From Mastigocoleus sp. MO_188.B34 (GTDB taxonomy: Bacteria; Cyanobacteriota; Cyanobacteriia; Cyanobacteriales; Nostocaceae), in NCBI RefSeq assembly GCF_030065675.1, contig NZ_JASJDK010000010.1:32446-96445 (forward strand): DNA of 64,000 nucleotides, read 5' to 3'. A program made the translations under genes and the position numbers. A model generated the notes under the pieces. That model ran no database searches. It was not told the DNA's origin and was given only the letters and a program-made list of their open reading frames with translations. Shown here one piece after another: positions 44,292 through 52,566 of this stretch. Each line of letters starts with the position of its first letter. The stretch's first letter is position 1.

Positions 44292-44606
44292 TAATTAACC
44301 TCAAACATTTGCACGAGAAGGTCTTCTTTATTCGAGTGATATCCCCTTTGGGGATGCATGGAATGATCGCCACTGCTAGTCATAGTACTTCCCTTTATAC
44401 CCCCATCTAAATAGAAACTCGGACTAATAAATATAGTCGTAAATGCACACCTGACGATCTACAAGAAATAATCCTGAACACATAAGATACAATAAGTTGA
44501 TATTTATTTGATGTATACCAAGTTTCTAAAGACTTGCTTGCTGCAGGTTTTTTCGAACTATCAACTGAGTTCTGAATTTGTATTTTGTTAGAAAAATTAC
44601 TATAAA

Positions 44607-44772
44607 AAATTTTTCTATATTTTCTGGAACTATTGGGGAAGAGTATGTAGTCAATATCAGCGTAAGCAACTTATATTTAAGCTCTATATTTAACCCACGG
44701 GAAATATATTCCCACCCCCCTATAGTCATCCCAAAATCCCGGTCATTATGACTGGGTTTTTGTTTTTTTTTT
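44607..44772 (+). repeat. Terminator-ended repeat, copy 1 (upstream of prsW-like gene)
   Basis: The unit runs from CTATATTTTCTGGAACTATT through TATGTAGTCAATATCAGCG and TTTAACCCACGGGAAATA to a stem CCCGGTCA-TTA-TGACTGGG followed by a long T-tract. A promoter-like pair, TTGTAT and TATAAA with a 17-bp spacer (44578-44606), lies just before it. A small stem GGGAA-ATATA-TTCCC lies in the middle. It is a candidate small RNA gene. A frame is open through most of it on both strands, so coding cannot be fully excluded. Confidence 0.7.
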
Positions 44773-44807
44773 AGATTTCGTCATTTTGTAGGGTAATTAC
44801 CGATTAA

Positions 44808-44960
44808 AAATTTTTCTATATTTTCTGGAACTATTGGGGAAGAGTATGTAGTCAATATCAGCGTAAGCAACTTATATTTAAGTTCTATATTTAACCCACG
44901 GGAAATATATTCCCACCCACTTATAGTTATCAAAACCCAGTCATTATGTCTGGGTTTTTG
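44808..44960 (+). repeat. Terminator-ended repeat, copy 2
   Basis: This copy lies 201 bp after copy 1 and is nearly identical through the first 100 bp. The terminal stem is CCCAG-N9-CTGGG followed by TTTTTG. The loop-side bases changed, but the outer pairs are kept. Confidence 0.7.
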
Positions 44961-45239
44961 GATTATTGGTTATTGATTTTAAAATTAGAATTTATTTTAG
45001 ATTAGCAAATTTATTGAATTTCAAGATTTATTTTTTAACATTGTTGGTAAAATAATCTTTGTTTTGCTGAAATTATTACATAACAATAATTATATTTCTG
45101 CTCGAGTAGGATTTCTCAAAAAGTAATAGTTACATAAATACTTTTACTTAAAAACCAATTTATTAGAGAAATTTCGGTGTGTTATGTCAGTAATTGAAAG
45201 TCAAAATAGTTGGTATAAGAATATTAATGTCAGCATTCT

Positions 45240-46385
45240 ATGAATGAGCAGAAACCACAGCCAAAAGGTTATAGAGAAGACGACCTTAGCAAAAATAAAC
45301 AAAGTCGTAAAAAAGTATCTCAATCTGGTGCAAAAAGTCAGAAATTAGATTCCAACAATATTATAGGAAGCGTTGCTGAAGGAGTTGCAAAGGTAGCAGG
45401 TGTTGAACAAATACAAGGTTTCAGTCTGAAACAAATGTTTTCCGAGGTCTTGAAAAAGCACTCTGAAGATGAAGTGGAAGAGTACTTCACAGTTGGTACT
45501 GCTACCACTACTCCTAATATTATGGATGTAGATACGAATTGGCCAAAACCTTGGGTTTTTTTCCGGACGCTTTGTGGTGCTTTAATTGTATATTTGGGTT
45601 TTATTCAAGCTTGGGAAGAATTTCAGAATATTAACCTTATTCCAGGTCTAATTATTGTTGGTTCTTTTGTAGTTCCATTTTCTACATTAATCTTCTTCTT
45701 TGAAATAAATGCTCGTAAAAATGTTTCTCTTTATCAGGTAATCCGATTAGTTTTCCTAGGGGGGATTTTATCGCTGATATTTTCATTATTTTTATTTCAA
45801 GTTAGCGGTACTCTTTCGCTTAACTGGATCGGTGCTTCTGTAGCTGGTCTCGTTGAAGAACCTGGTAAATTATTGGCGCTGATACTCGTAATAAATATTT
45901 CTAAGTATCGATACCTCCTGAATGGACTACTCTTTGGAGCAGCAGTTGGTACTGGTTTTGCTGCTTTCGAGTCAGCAGGTTATGCTCTGCGGGTGGGTCT
46001 ATTTTCCAACAACGTCGATGTAATGTTGAGTCTTATTATGCTGCGGGGAATGTTAGCTCCATTTAGCCATATTGTTTGGAGTGGAATGAGTGCTGCTGTA
46101 CTTTGGAAAATCAAAGGGGAACGAGAATTCAGCTTTACAATGTTGAAAGATCCTCGATTTCTACGAGTATTTGGTTTTGCTGTTGTGCTTCATATGGTGT
46201 GGAACAGCCCGCTCGAATTACCATTTTACGGGAAGTACTTTGCACTTGGTTTTGTTTCTTGGATTATTATCCTATCTCTTATTCAAGATGGATTAAAACA
46301 ATTAAGGGATGAAAAGTTAACAGCAATGTCAATAGAAAATTCTCAAATTATTAGCGAACAAAATCTCACAACAGAAACAGATTGA
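45240..46385 (+). CDS. PrsW-family intramembrane metalloprotease
   Basis: The protein has 381 residues. A polar 100-residue N-terminal extension rich in Lys/Ser/Gln precedes eight or so membrane helices (about 105-350). The family motifs are all present: EEPGK at 206-210, FAAFES with Glu244, His277 in PFSHIVWSG and His318 in VLHMVWNS. PrsW proteins are zinc proteases that cut membrane anti-sigma factors in Bacillus. An ApsG-like anti-sigma gene is in this window at 37.1 kb, but a link is speculation. The gene is bracketed by two pairs of a repeated element. Confidence 0.87.
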   Translation: MNEQKPQPKGYREDDLSKNKQSRKKVSQSGAKSQKLDSNNIIGSVAEGVAKVAGVEQIQGFSLKQMFSEVLKKHSEDEVEEYFTVGTATTTPNIMDVDTNWPKPWVFFRTLCGALIVYLGFIQAWEEFQNINLIPGLIIVGSFVVPFSTLIFFFEINARKNVSLYQVIRLVFLGGILSLIFSLFLFQVSGTLSLNWIGASVAGLVEEPGKLLALILVINISKYRYLLNGLLFGAAVGTGFAAFESAGYALRVGLFSNNVDVMLSLIMLRGMLAPFSHIVWSGMSAAVLWKIKGEREFSFTMLKDPRFLRVFGFAVVLHMVWNSPLELPFYGKYFALGFVSWIIILSLIQDGLKQLRDEKLTAMSIENSQIISEQNLTTETD

Positions 46386-46428
46386 TTTTCTCTGTTGGGT
46401 CAAGAAGGTAGTTGAAGAATTTACCTGA

Positions 46429-46583
46429 AAATTTTTTTGATATTTTCTGGAACAAGTGGGAGGGATTATGTAGTCAATATCAGCGTAAGCTAATTATATT
46501 TAAACTCTATATTTAACCCACGGGAAATATATTCCCACTTCTATGATTATCCCTAAACCCCGGTCATTAAGACTGGGTTTTTG
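46429..46583 (+). repeat. Terminator-ended repeat, copy 3 (downstream of prsW-like gene)
   Basis: It has the same block order as copies 1 and 2, with GGAACAAGTGGGAGGG in place of GGAACTATTGGGGAAG. The terminal stem is CCCGGTC-ATTAA-GACTGGG plus TTTTTG. Copies 3 and 4 resemble each other more than the upstream pair. The first block begins about 45 bp after the prsW-like stop codon. Confidence 0.7.
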
Positions 46584-46619
46584 ATTTTGTATCACTTGTC
46601 CTGGATGGGTAAAATAACT

Positions 46620-46778
46620 CAAAAAAATTTTTTGATATTTTCTGGAACAAGTGGGAAGGATTATGTAGTCAATCTTAGCGTAAGCTACTTATATTTAAGC
46701 TCTATATTTAACCTAAGGGAAATATTTCCCAATTCTATAATCATCCCCAAACCCCGGTCGTTAAGGCTGGGTTTTTTG
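46620..46778 (+). repeat. Terminator-ended repeat, copy 4
   Basis: This copy lies 194 bp after copy 3. The middle hairpin is shortened to a perfect GGGAAATATTTCCC, and the terminal stem reads CCCGGTC-GTTAAG-GCTGGG with G-U and compensating changes before TTTTTT. It ends about 40 bp before the 3' end of the gamma-glutamyltransferase gene, which is on the other strand. Confidence 0.7.
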
Positions 46779-46817
46779 GTTATTTATGTAGATACCTTCC
46801 ATGGAACGTCTCTAAGT

Positions 46818-48635
46818 TTAAAAACCTCTTACTTCACCTTCACCCCGTGGGTCTGCTGCACCTTCTAAAGTATTATCGGGTGTGACAACAATAGTATTAG
46901 CATTTCCCCAAGATCTAGTCTGTTTAATTTTGTGTCCCCGACGACTTAGTTCTTCTAAAGTCATTGCACCCAAACCAAATTTTTCTACTCGCAACACATC
47001 GGGAAACCACTGATGGTGCACTCTAGACGCAGATACTGCAGAACCAGCATCCATATCATATTCCAATACGTTCAGAATTATTTGCAATACTTGGGTAATA
47101 ATCTTGCTACCTCCGGGACTACCTACAGCCATACGGAGTTTTCCATTTTCGGTGACGATTGTGGGGGTCATGCTAGAAAGGGGAGTTTTATTCGGCGCGA
47201 TCGCATTAGCTTCATTACCTAATAAACCAAAATAATTAGGTACTCCCGGTGCTGTAGCAAAGTCATCCATTTCGTTATTAAGTACAATTCCCGTGCTATC
47301 TACAACTATACCAGCGCCAAATTTCAGGTTAACTGTAAATGTTAAACTGACAGCGTTACGTTCTTTGTCTACAACTGTGAGATGACTGGTATCGGATGAT
47401 TCGCGATTATTTAAATTTAATTGTTTTTGATTTGAATATTTTAGGTTTGATTCTTGAGAGTATAATTGTTTTTTAGATCTGCTTGAAGAAGTATTACTTG
47501 AAAAGCGTTGTAGGGTTTTTCGATCTGCTGGTTTAACCTCACTGGAACGCTTAACTTTGTCCATGCTAATTTGCTGACGCCGATATTTAGCATACGCAGG
47601 ATTTATAAGTTGTGTAACTGGAACTTCCACAAAGTCTGGATCGCCTAAATGCTCTGAACGGTCTGCATAAGCAATTCGCATTGCTTCCGCAAGTAAATGT
47701 AAAGCATCGGGATGATGCCATCCTAATGATTTTAAATCTGTATCGCCAATAATATTGAGCATTTGTAATAAATGAACACCCCCCGATGATGGTGGTGGCA
47801 TAGAACAAACCCGCGATGTGCGAAAATTACCACATACTGGCGATCGCCATTTTGGTTTATAGTTGCTCAAATCTTTTAAAGTAATTAACCCGCCATTTTT
47901 TTTCATGTCTGCAGTAATCAGACGGGCGATTCTACCAGTGTAAAAATTACGCGGATTTATAGCAGTTGCTTGCAGAGTTTTGGCTAAATCGCGCTGTATT
48001 AAGCGGTCTCCCGGCTGATAAAATTCACCATTACGAGTGAAAATTTTCCGCGTTACTGGGTTTTGCAAAATCATTTCTTTGCGTTCTTCAATAGCTTCGG
48101 TAAACTGTTGTTTGACTACAAAACCATCTCTTGCAAGGCGAATAGCAGGTTTAACAACAGTAGACCAAGGTAGTTTTCCATAGCGACTGTGAATTTCGTA
48201 CATTCCAGCGATCGTTCCGGGAGTACCTACTGCTAAATAACCATTAATACTTGCACCCCGACGCACCTTACCATTTTCGTCTAAATACATATTTTTGGTA
48301 GCTTTGAGGGGTGCGCGTTCGCGAAAATCTAAAGCTTTAATTTCTCCAGTTTTAGCATTACGAAATAATAAAAAACCACCACCCCCAATCCCTGCTGAAA
48401 ATGGTTCTACAACAGAAATTGCTAGGGTTGTAGCAACTGCAGCATCAACAGCATTACCATCTTTGCGCAACATTTCTAATCCGGCTTCGCTTGCTAAAGG
48501 ATGTGCAGAAACTACCATTGCGTTTTTTGTACGCAGAGGTCTAACAATGATTGCAGATACTGCTTGAGTATAAAATACAACCATTGAAAATAAAAAAGCA
48601 AAAGTAAGACGGTGGTATTTACTAACAATAATCAT
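46818..48635 (-). CDS. ggt: Gamma-glutamyltransferase
   Basis: The protein has 605 residues. The N-terminal hydrophobic segment (about 10-28, ending AVSA) is a signal peptide, so the enzyme is periplasmic. The large-subunit blocks GGNAVDAAVAT-type (60-69) and GIGGGGFLLF (82-91) are present. Self-processing is expected before Thr416 (SSDTSHLTVVD), which becomes the N-terminal nucleophile; NNEMDDFA and PGGSK-type glycine loops follow in the small subunit. It transfers or hydrolyses the gamma-glutamyl group of glutathione. A Ser/Asn/Gln/Lys-rich stretch of about 35 residues (374-412) before the cleavage site is longer than usual. Phytochelatin synthase lies upstream on the same strand. Confidence 0.93.
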   Translation of the reverse strand: MIIVSKYHRLTFAFLFSMVVFYTQAVSAIIVRPLRTKNAMVVSAHPLASEAGLEMLRKDGNAVDAAVATTLAISVVEPFSAGIGGGGFLLFRNAKTGEIKALDFRERAPLKATKNMYLDENGKVRRGASINGYLAVGTPGTIAGMYEIHSRYGKLPWSTVVKPAIRLARDGFVVKQQFTEAIEERKEMILQNPVTRKIFTRNGEFYQPGDRLIQRDLAKTLQATAINPRNFYTGRIARLITADMKKNGGLITLKDLSNYKPKWRSPVCGNFRTSRVCSMPPPSSGGVHLLQMLNIIGDTDLKSLGWHHPDALHLLAEAMRIAYADRSEHLGDPDFVEVPVTQLINPAYAKYRRQQISMDKVKRSSEVKPADRKTLQRFSSNTSSSRSKKQLYSQESNLKYSNQKQLNLNNRESSDTSHLTVVDKERNAVSLTFTVNLKFGAGIVVDSTGIVLNNEMDDFATAPGVPNYFGLLGNEANAIAPNKTPLSSMTPTIVTENGKLRMAVGSPGGSKIITQVLQIILNVLEYDMDAGSAVSASRVHHQWFPDVLRVEKFGLGAMTLEELSRRGHKIKQTRSWGNANTIVVTPDNTLEGAADPRGEGEVRGF

Positions 48636-48735
48636 TATGAATAATAGGAGTCATCAAATATTCTAGTAATTGTACTATATGACTCCTAGGTAAATTTTTC
48701 TTGTTTTAAGCCGCCCTTGTGCTTGAAAAACAACA

Positions 48736-48930
48736 TATATAGCACTACATATTTAGGTTAGGACATTGGTGAATGCTGAAACCTATAATCAGTATACTTA
48801 TGTCCTGCGGACACGCTGCACTAATAGACATCTCCGAAAAAGAATATAAAAGCCTTATGTAGTCAGGGGTGATATCTCATTTCTGGAGATGTCTAATGAA
48901 TTTTGACTTTTTACTTGCGCATAGCACTAT
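48736..48930 (-). repeat. Dispersed repeat, copy interrupted by a MITE
   Basis: The reverse complement runs from ATAGTGCTATGCGCAAG through AAGTAAAAAGTC, then the MITE, then GCGTGTCCGCAGGACATAAG and ATGTCCTAAC to GTAGTGCTATAT. It matches the copy at 21297-21467 block by block, apart from the insert. The rest of the gap to 49333 shows no gene. Confidence 0.65.
48825..48895. mobile_element. 71-bp MITE with TAGACATCTCC terminal inverted repeats
   Basis: TAGACATCTCC (48825-48835) and GGAGATGTCTA (48885-48895) are perfect 11-bp terminal inverted repeats; the outer TA resembles the target of IS630/Tc1-type elements. The 49-bp interior is not coding. It sits inside the dispersed repeat at 48736-48930. 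Confidence 0.75.
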
Positions 48931-49288
48931 ATTTTCTAGCATTTGTGTCTACATTTTGAATTTTGATGCTCAATACCCATTCTCGTGGTGGAATAAACTT
49001 GCATAACATATAAATGGACTGATGACGGTCAACTCTTCCTTTTTTACTCATTCTCTTGCTTCGTCTTTGATTGCACTAATAAGTTACATTAGTTGGTAAC
49101 ATGATTCACCTCCTGCTCATTTAATGAAGCTCGATCTGAAGATGTTTCGAGCAGCAGAAATGTATGAAGAAGGATTTAACATATCTGCTTTTACTTTATT
49201 TTGCAAAACAAATATGAAGCTACTCTGCAGCACCCAATTACAAGATTGGTCTATTTGGAGGGTACGTCATTTTTGTCCCACGGATTAT

Positions 49289-49317
49289 CCCACACCAAAT
49301 CAAGATTATGGTGTGGG
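49289..49317 (-). terminator. Hairpin just after phytochelatin synthase
   Basis: CCCACACC (49289-49296) pairs with GGTGTGGG (49310-49317) around a 13-nt loop, 16 bp beyond the stop codon. It lacks a T-tract, so it may stabilise the transcript rather than end it. Confidence 0.45.
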
Positions 49318-49333
49318 GCTTACGGCGTTTAAG

Positions 49334-50095
49334 CTAAATTTTACTGACTAATACAAAACCACGTGTTTTACCTGAAACTGGATCGACTGTATTCATGGCT
49401 TTCCACAAATCTGCAGTTTTCACCCAAACAGGAGGATATTTATAACGAGAAACATCTAATATTAAAAATCTATCTGTTTCTTTGTTATAAGCTGCTATAG
49501 GTGAAATATGTCCACCTCGCTTTTGACCCATTGCTCTACGTAAATAGTTGATGATAATAAAGTTTTCAGATTGTTTTAAATTATTTGTTGCAAGCTTGCG
49601 AAATTCTTCTAAAGTCGTATTACCTGCATGATAAACTCGGGCTTTGGCTTGGTAACTTCCTAATAGTTTTCCTAATTCCTGTACTGTCATTCCTTGACGA
49701 GAAACCACCTCAGGAGCAATTACTTTAACAGCAGCTTTGTTGCTGAAGAAATTTTCTTGAGTAAATACACGATATGGTTTATATTTTTCTGATTCTGGTG
49801 CGGGAATACCCAAAGCATTAAGTACCATGACAATACTAGCAACACCACAGTATGCTTGATTTTTTTGAGTAACAAAATGCATACTCAGAGGGATAAAATC
49901 TTCTCTAGATTTACTTTTTACAAGTAAACTTTCCCCTTCATCTGTATTGAAACCAATTAAATTATCTGCAATCGGCAGTGTTTGAGCTAATACACTACCT
50001 ACAGATATACACGCACCTAAAATGAAAGTTCTTAATGTAATTTTTATAGTTTTAAGTGAGTAATTTTTCATTAAACATTTACCTTCGATTTTCAA
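49334..50095 (-). CDS. Phytochelatin synthase family protein
   Basis: The protein has 253 residues; a Met at residue 9 is an alternative start. A hydrophobic N-terminal segment (about 20-37, ending VLAQ) is a probable signal peptide. The papain-like catalytic triad is visible: Cys83 in QAYCGVAS, His196 in GGHISPIAAY and Asp214 in LILDVSRYKY. It is the short, prokaryotic type without the plant C-terminal domain, like Nostoc Alr0975, which mainly cleaves glycine from glutathione to give gamma-glutamylcysteine. It lies upstream of ggt on the same strand. Confidence 0.9.
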   Translation of the reverse strand: MKIEGKCLMKNYSLKTIKITLRTFILGACISVGSVLAQTLPIADNLIGFNTDEGESLLVKSKSREDFIPLSMHFVTQKNQAYCGVASIVMVLNALGIPAPESEKYKPYRVFTQENFFSNKAAVKVIAPEVVSRQGMTVQELGKLLGSYQAKARVYHAGNTTLEEFRKLATNNLKQSENFIIINYLRRAMGQKRGGHISPIAAYNKETDRFLILDVSRYKYPPVWVKTADLWKAMNTVDPVSGKTRGFVLVSKI

Positions 50096-50444
50096 ACAAA
50101 ATTTTGCACTAACAGTTGGGAGTATTAAGAAATTAAAATATTAATTAGATGTTAAATATATAAATAAGCTACCACTGAATTTTGTTTAATCGAAAGTTAA
50201 ATCTTAAGGAATAATTATAAAAATTGGTTAATTAAAATTATTGATTAAATTAATTTACTTAAGTGTTTGTAATTAAATTATCCTACTTTGACAAGAACAG
50301 GAATAAAATTTTTAAACAAAGTTCATGTATACATGAAAGTACTTTTTGGCACATCTGTAAAGATTTAATGCATGAAGAATGGTAATCTTTTTAAATGGAG
50401 TTTTTAAATTTGAGATTCTTCGCTACAGTTTATCTTTGTGAACC
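50096..50444. other. AT-rich divergent promoter region, no gene seen
   Basis: These 349 very AT-rich bp lie between the divergent phytochelatin synthase and HD-domain genes. They must contain both promoters. No palindrome or repeat stands out. Confidence 0.35.
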
Positions 50445-51056
50445 ATGCATACAAAAGCATCTTTACCAATTAGTATTTTAGATGGTAAAAATACTTTACC
50501 AATTATTGAAGCTTATTTTGAATTCAATCATCTAAAGCAACTGTATCGTCAAGGTTGGTTACAACATGGTATTGAGCCAAAGTATTGTGAAAGTGTTGCT
50601 GAACATTCATTTTGTGTCGCCTTATTAGGTTTGTTGCTAGCAGATCAATATCCAGAATTGGATGTGAATAAAGTTGTGAGGATGGCTTTAATTCATGATT
50701 TAGGAGAAATCTACGCCGGTGACTTTACTCCCAAAGATAAAATTGACAAGAATCACAAGTTTGAATTAGAAAAAAAATCGGTTTTGCAAGTATTTAATAA
50801 GTTACCTAATGGATGGAAGTGGATTAACCTATGGGAGGAATACGAACAAGGTATTTCTGCAGAAGCTAATTTTGTCCAGCAATTAGACCGATTAGAGATG
50901 CTTTTACAAGCAAGTATTTACGAGCAGCAACGACAAGTAGATTTGTCTGATTTTTTTGCATCTACAGGATGGGATGTCTTTTCACCGGAATTACAATCTA
51001 TATTCCAATTTTTAGAAGATTTAAGAAAGGGTTCCAAGGTATCCTTAAGTAAATAA
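50445..51056 (+). CDS. HD-domain phosphohydrolase (YfbR/HDDC2-like)
   Basis: The protein has 203 residues. Metal ligands are His54 in VAEHSF and His84-Asp85 in ALIHDLGEIYAGD, and a later Asp in QQLDRLEMLLQA completes the HD set. The pattern VAEHS...HDxxE is that of the HD_3 (HDDC2/YfbR) group, several of which are 5'-deoxynucleotidases. The N-terminal 20 residues are an extra extension. Substrate assignment is tentative. Confidence 0.82.
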   Translation: MHTKASLPISILDGKNTLPIIEAYFEFNHLKQLYRQGWLQHGIEPKYCESVAEHSFCVALLGLLLADQYPELDVNKVVRMALIHDLGEIYAGDFTPKDKIDKNHKFELEKKSVLQVFNKLPNGWKWINLWEEYEQGISAEANFVQQLDRLEMLLQASIYEQQRQVDLSDFFASTGWDVFSPELQSIFQFLEDLRKGSKVSLSK

Positions 51057-51104
51057 TCTATTTTTTTGATATTTAGTTGATGCTATCGGTCTTGTACTCA
51101 TTAC

Positions 51105-52268
51105 TCATAAAAATGCTTTTGCTTCTCTTAGCACCTTCGGATCGAAACTCATTCCCAGACCAGGTTCTTGGGGAACCTTAATTACACCATTTTCAGGTTT
51201 GAGTACAGGGGTAAACCAATCTGTATATTTAAGGGATTTAGCATTGTATTCATGATATTTATAGGGACTAGGAATACATGAAGCACAATGCAGTGGATAA
51301 TTTATTCCTGGTCCTCGCTCTGGGTTATGAATTGTAGTGAGAATACCTGCACTTTTGACTTGACATGCTACTCTAATTGTACGTATAAACCCACCATAAA
51401 AAATTAGATCTGGTTGGACAATGTCAATAGTACGCTGTCGAATCATGGATTTGAACCGCGACCAGCTGGTTTCCAATTCCCCTGCTGCAACTGACATCGA
51501 TAAAGCATCAGTAACATGTTTAATTTCTTCTAGTTCTTCAAACGGACAAGGTTCCTCAAAAAAAGAAACATTATGAGCTTCTAGCATTCTACCCACCTCG
51601 ATCGCTTTTTTTGAATCGTAGGAGCCGTTAGCATCTGCATGAATTGCGATGGAATCACCAAGGGTTTTACGAGCAAGGGAAATTAGACTTTCCGTACGTC
51701 CGGGAGCAGCATCAGAATTATTGCTCATTCGCCCACCAATTTTGAATTTTATGGCTTTTGCTCCAGTTTCCTCAATCCGTTTTTGTGCAAATGCAACTTC
51801 TCTTTCTGGGGTAGTATCACGTCGTAAACTGGAGAGATATATGGGGATTTCCGAGCGAAGTACTCCACCTAAAAGTTCTCCAACAGGTTTACTTGCAACT
51901 TTTCCTAACAGGTCTAACAAACTCATCTCGACCCAAGCAACACAGCACCAAAACGGTAATCCGCCGAGCTTATAGTTGCGACGGAATAAATAAACACCAT
52001 CAATCAATGATTCTAGCTCGCGTGCATCTTTACCAATAAAATAGGGAATAACTAAATTTTGCAAGATGGGATAGAAATTCTGGACATATTTGTATTTATG
52101 AGCGATTGCAATCCCAACTGCACCATCACTTGAAATACTACGAACAAAGTATATTTCTCGATCACTGATTCTGTAATCCAGTTTCAATAATTCAATCTTT
52201 GCAATCTTTACAGGTGATGTGAAAATTTTTTCTTTGAGGATTGGAGCTATCTCTAATACCTGACTCAT
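51105..52268 (-). CDS. Enolase-superfamily enzyme (mandelate racemase/muconate lactonizing type)
   Basis: The protein has 387 residues. The N-terminal capping domain (1-140) and the barrel are complete. The KxK motif KFK is at 174-176, and metal ligands are Asp212 (HADANGS), Glu238 (FFEEP) and Glu264 (AGELE); His314 in TTIHNP may be the second base. Such enzymes abstract a proton alpha to a carboxylate (racemases, sugar-acid dehydratases, dipeptide epimerases). The reaction is not predictable by eye. It lies 298 bp after the aldo/keto reductase on the same strand. Confidence 0.85.
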   Translation of the reverse strand: MSQVLEIAPILKEKIFTSPVKIAKIELLKLDYRISDREIYFVRSISSDGAVGIAIAHKYKYVQNFYPILQNLVIPYFIGKDARELESLIDGVYLFRRNYKLGGLPFWCCVAWVEMSLLDLLGKVASKPVGELLGGVLRSEIPIYLSSLRRDTTPEREVAFAQKRIEETGAKAIKFKIGGRMSNNSDAAPGRTESLISLARKTLGDSIAIHADANGSYDSKKAIEVGRMLEAHNVSFFEEPCPFEELEEIKHVTDALSMSVAAGELETSWSRFKSMIRQRTIDIVQPDLIFYGGFIRTIRVACQVKSAGILTTIHNPERGPGINYPLHCASCIPSPYKYHEYNAKSLKYTDWFTPVLKPENGVIKVPQEPGLGMSFDPKVLREAKAFL

Positions 52269-52469
52269 ATGAAAAATAGATTATGTATTTTGATTAATGA
52301 CTGGCGATATAATCTCTCAACACAAACACACTTTAATATGTCATTAAGTTTCAATATGTACTCAATGGCTGGGCTAGATTGAATTTGGGATATTTTTTCA
52401 ATTTTTTCAAACTTTAAACAGCAAAGTGAAGCGATATAAGTTGATTATAATCCAATATAGAAATTGTAT

Positions 52470-52489
52470 GGGCGCACCGATGTGCGCCC
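52470..52489 (-). terminator. Hairpin downstream of the aldo/keto reductase
   Basis: GGGCGCAC and GTGCGCCC form a perfect 8-bp stem with a CGAT loop. It resembles the hairpin at 34499-34520. Only a short AT-rich tail follows, so termination strength is uncertain. Confidence 0.55.
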
Positions 52490-52566
52490 TTATGACTATA
52501 ACCAATGGTGTATATTTTATCTGTAGAAACCTGAGATGAATTTGATAAAATTACCCTACAATGGAT

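Noticed and set aside
44526..44729. 67-codon minus-strand open frame in repeat copy 1, and the plus-strand frame at 46581-46868 in copy 4
   Set aside because: The same body is open in both strands in some copies and stopped in others (copy 3 has an in-frame TAA), so it is more likely an RNA or repeat element than a gene. Not fully excluded.
45240..46385. Functional link between the PrsW-like protease and the ApsG-like anti-sigma factor at 37.1 kb
   Set aside because: PrsW cleaves an anti-sigma factor in Bacillus, but the genes here are 8 kb apart with unrelated genes between them, so no sequence evidence supports the pairing.
49124..49351. 75-codon plus-strand open frame between ggt and phytochelatin synthase
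   Set aside because: It ends inside the phytochelatin synthase gene on the other strand, includes its terminal hairpin, and shows no recognisable domain.
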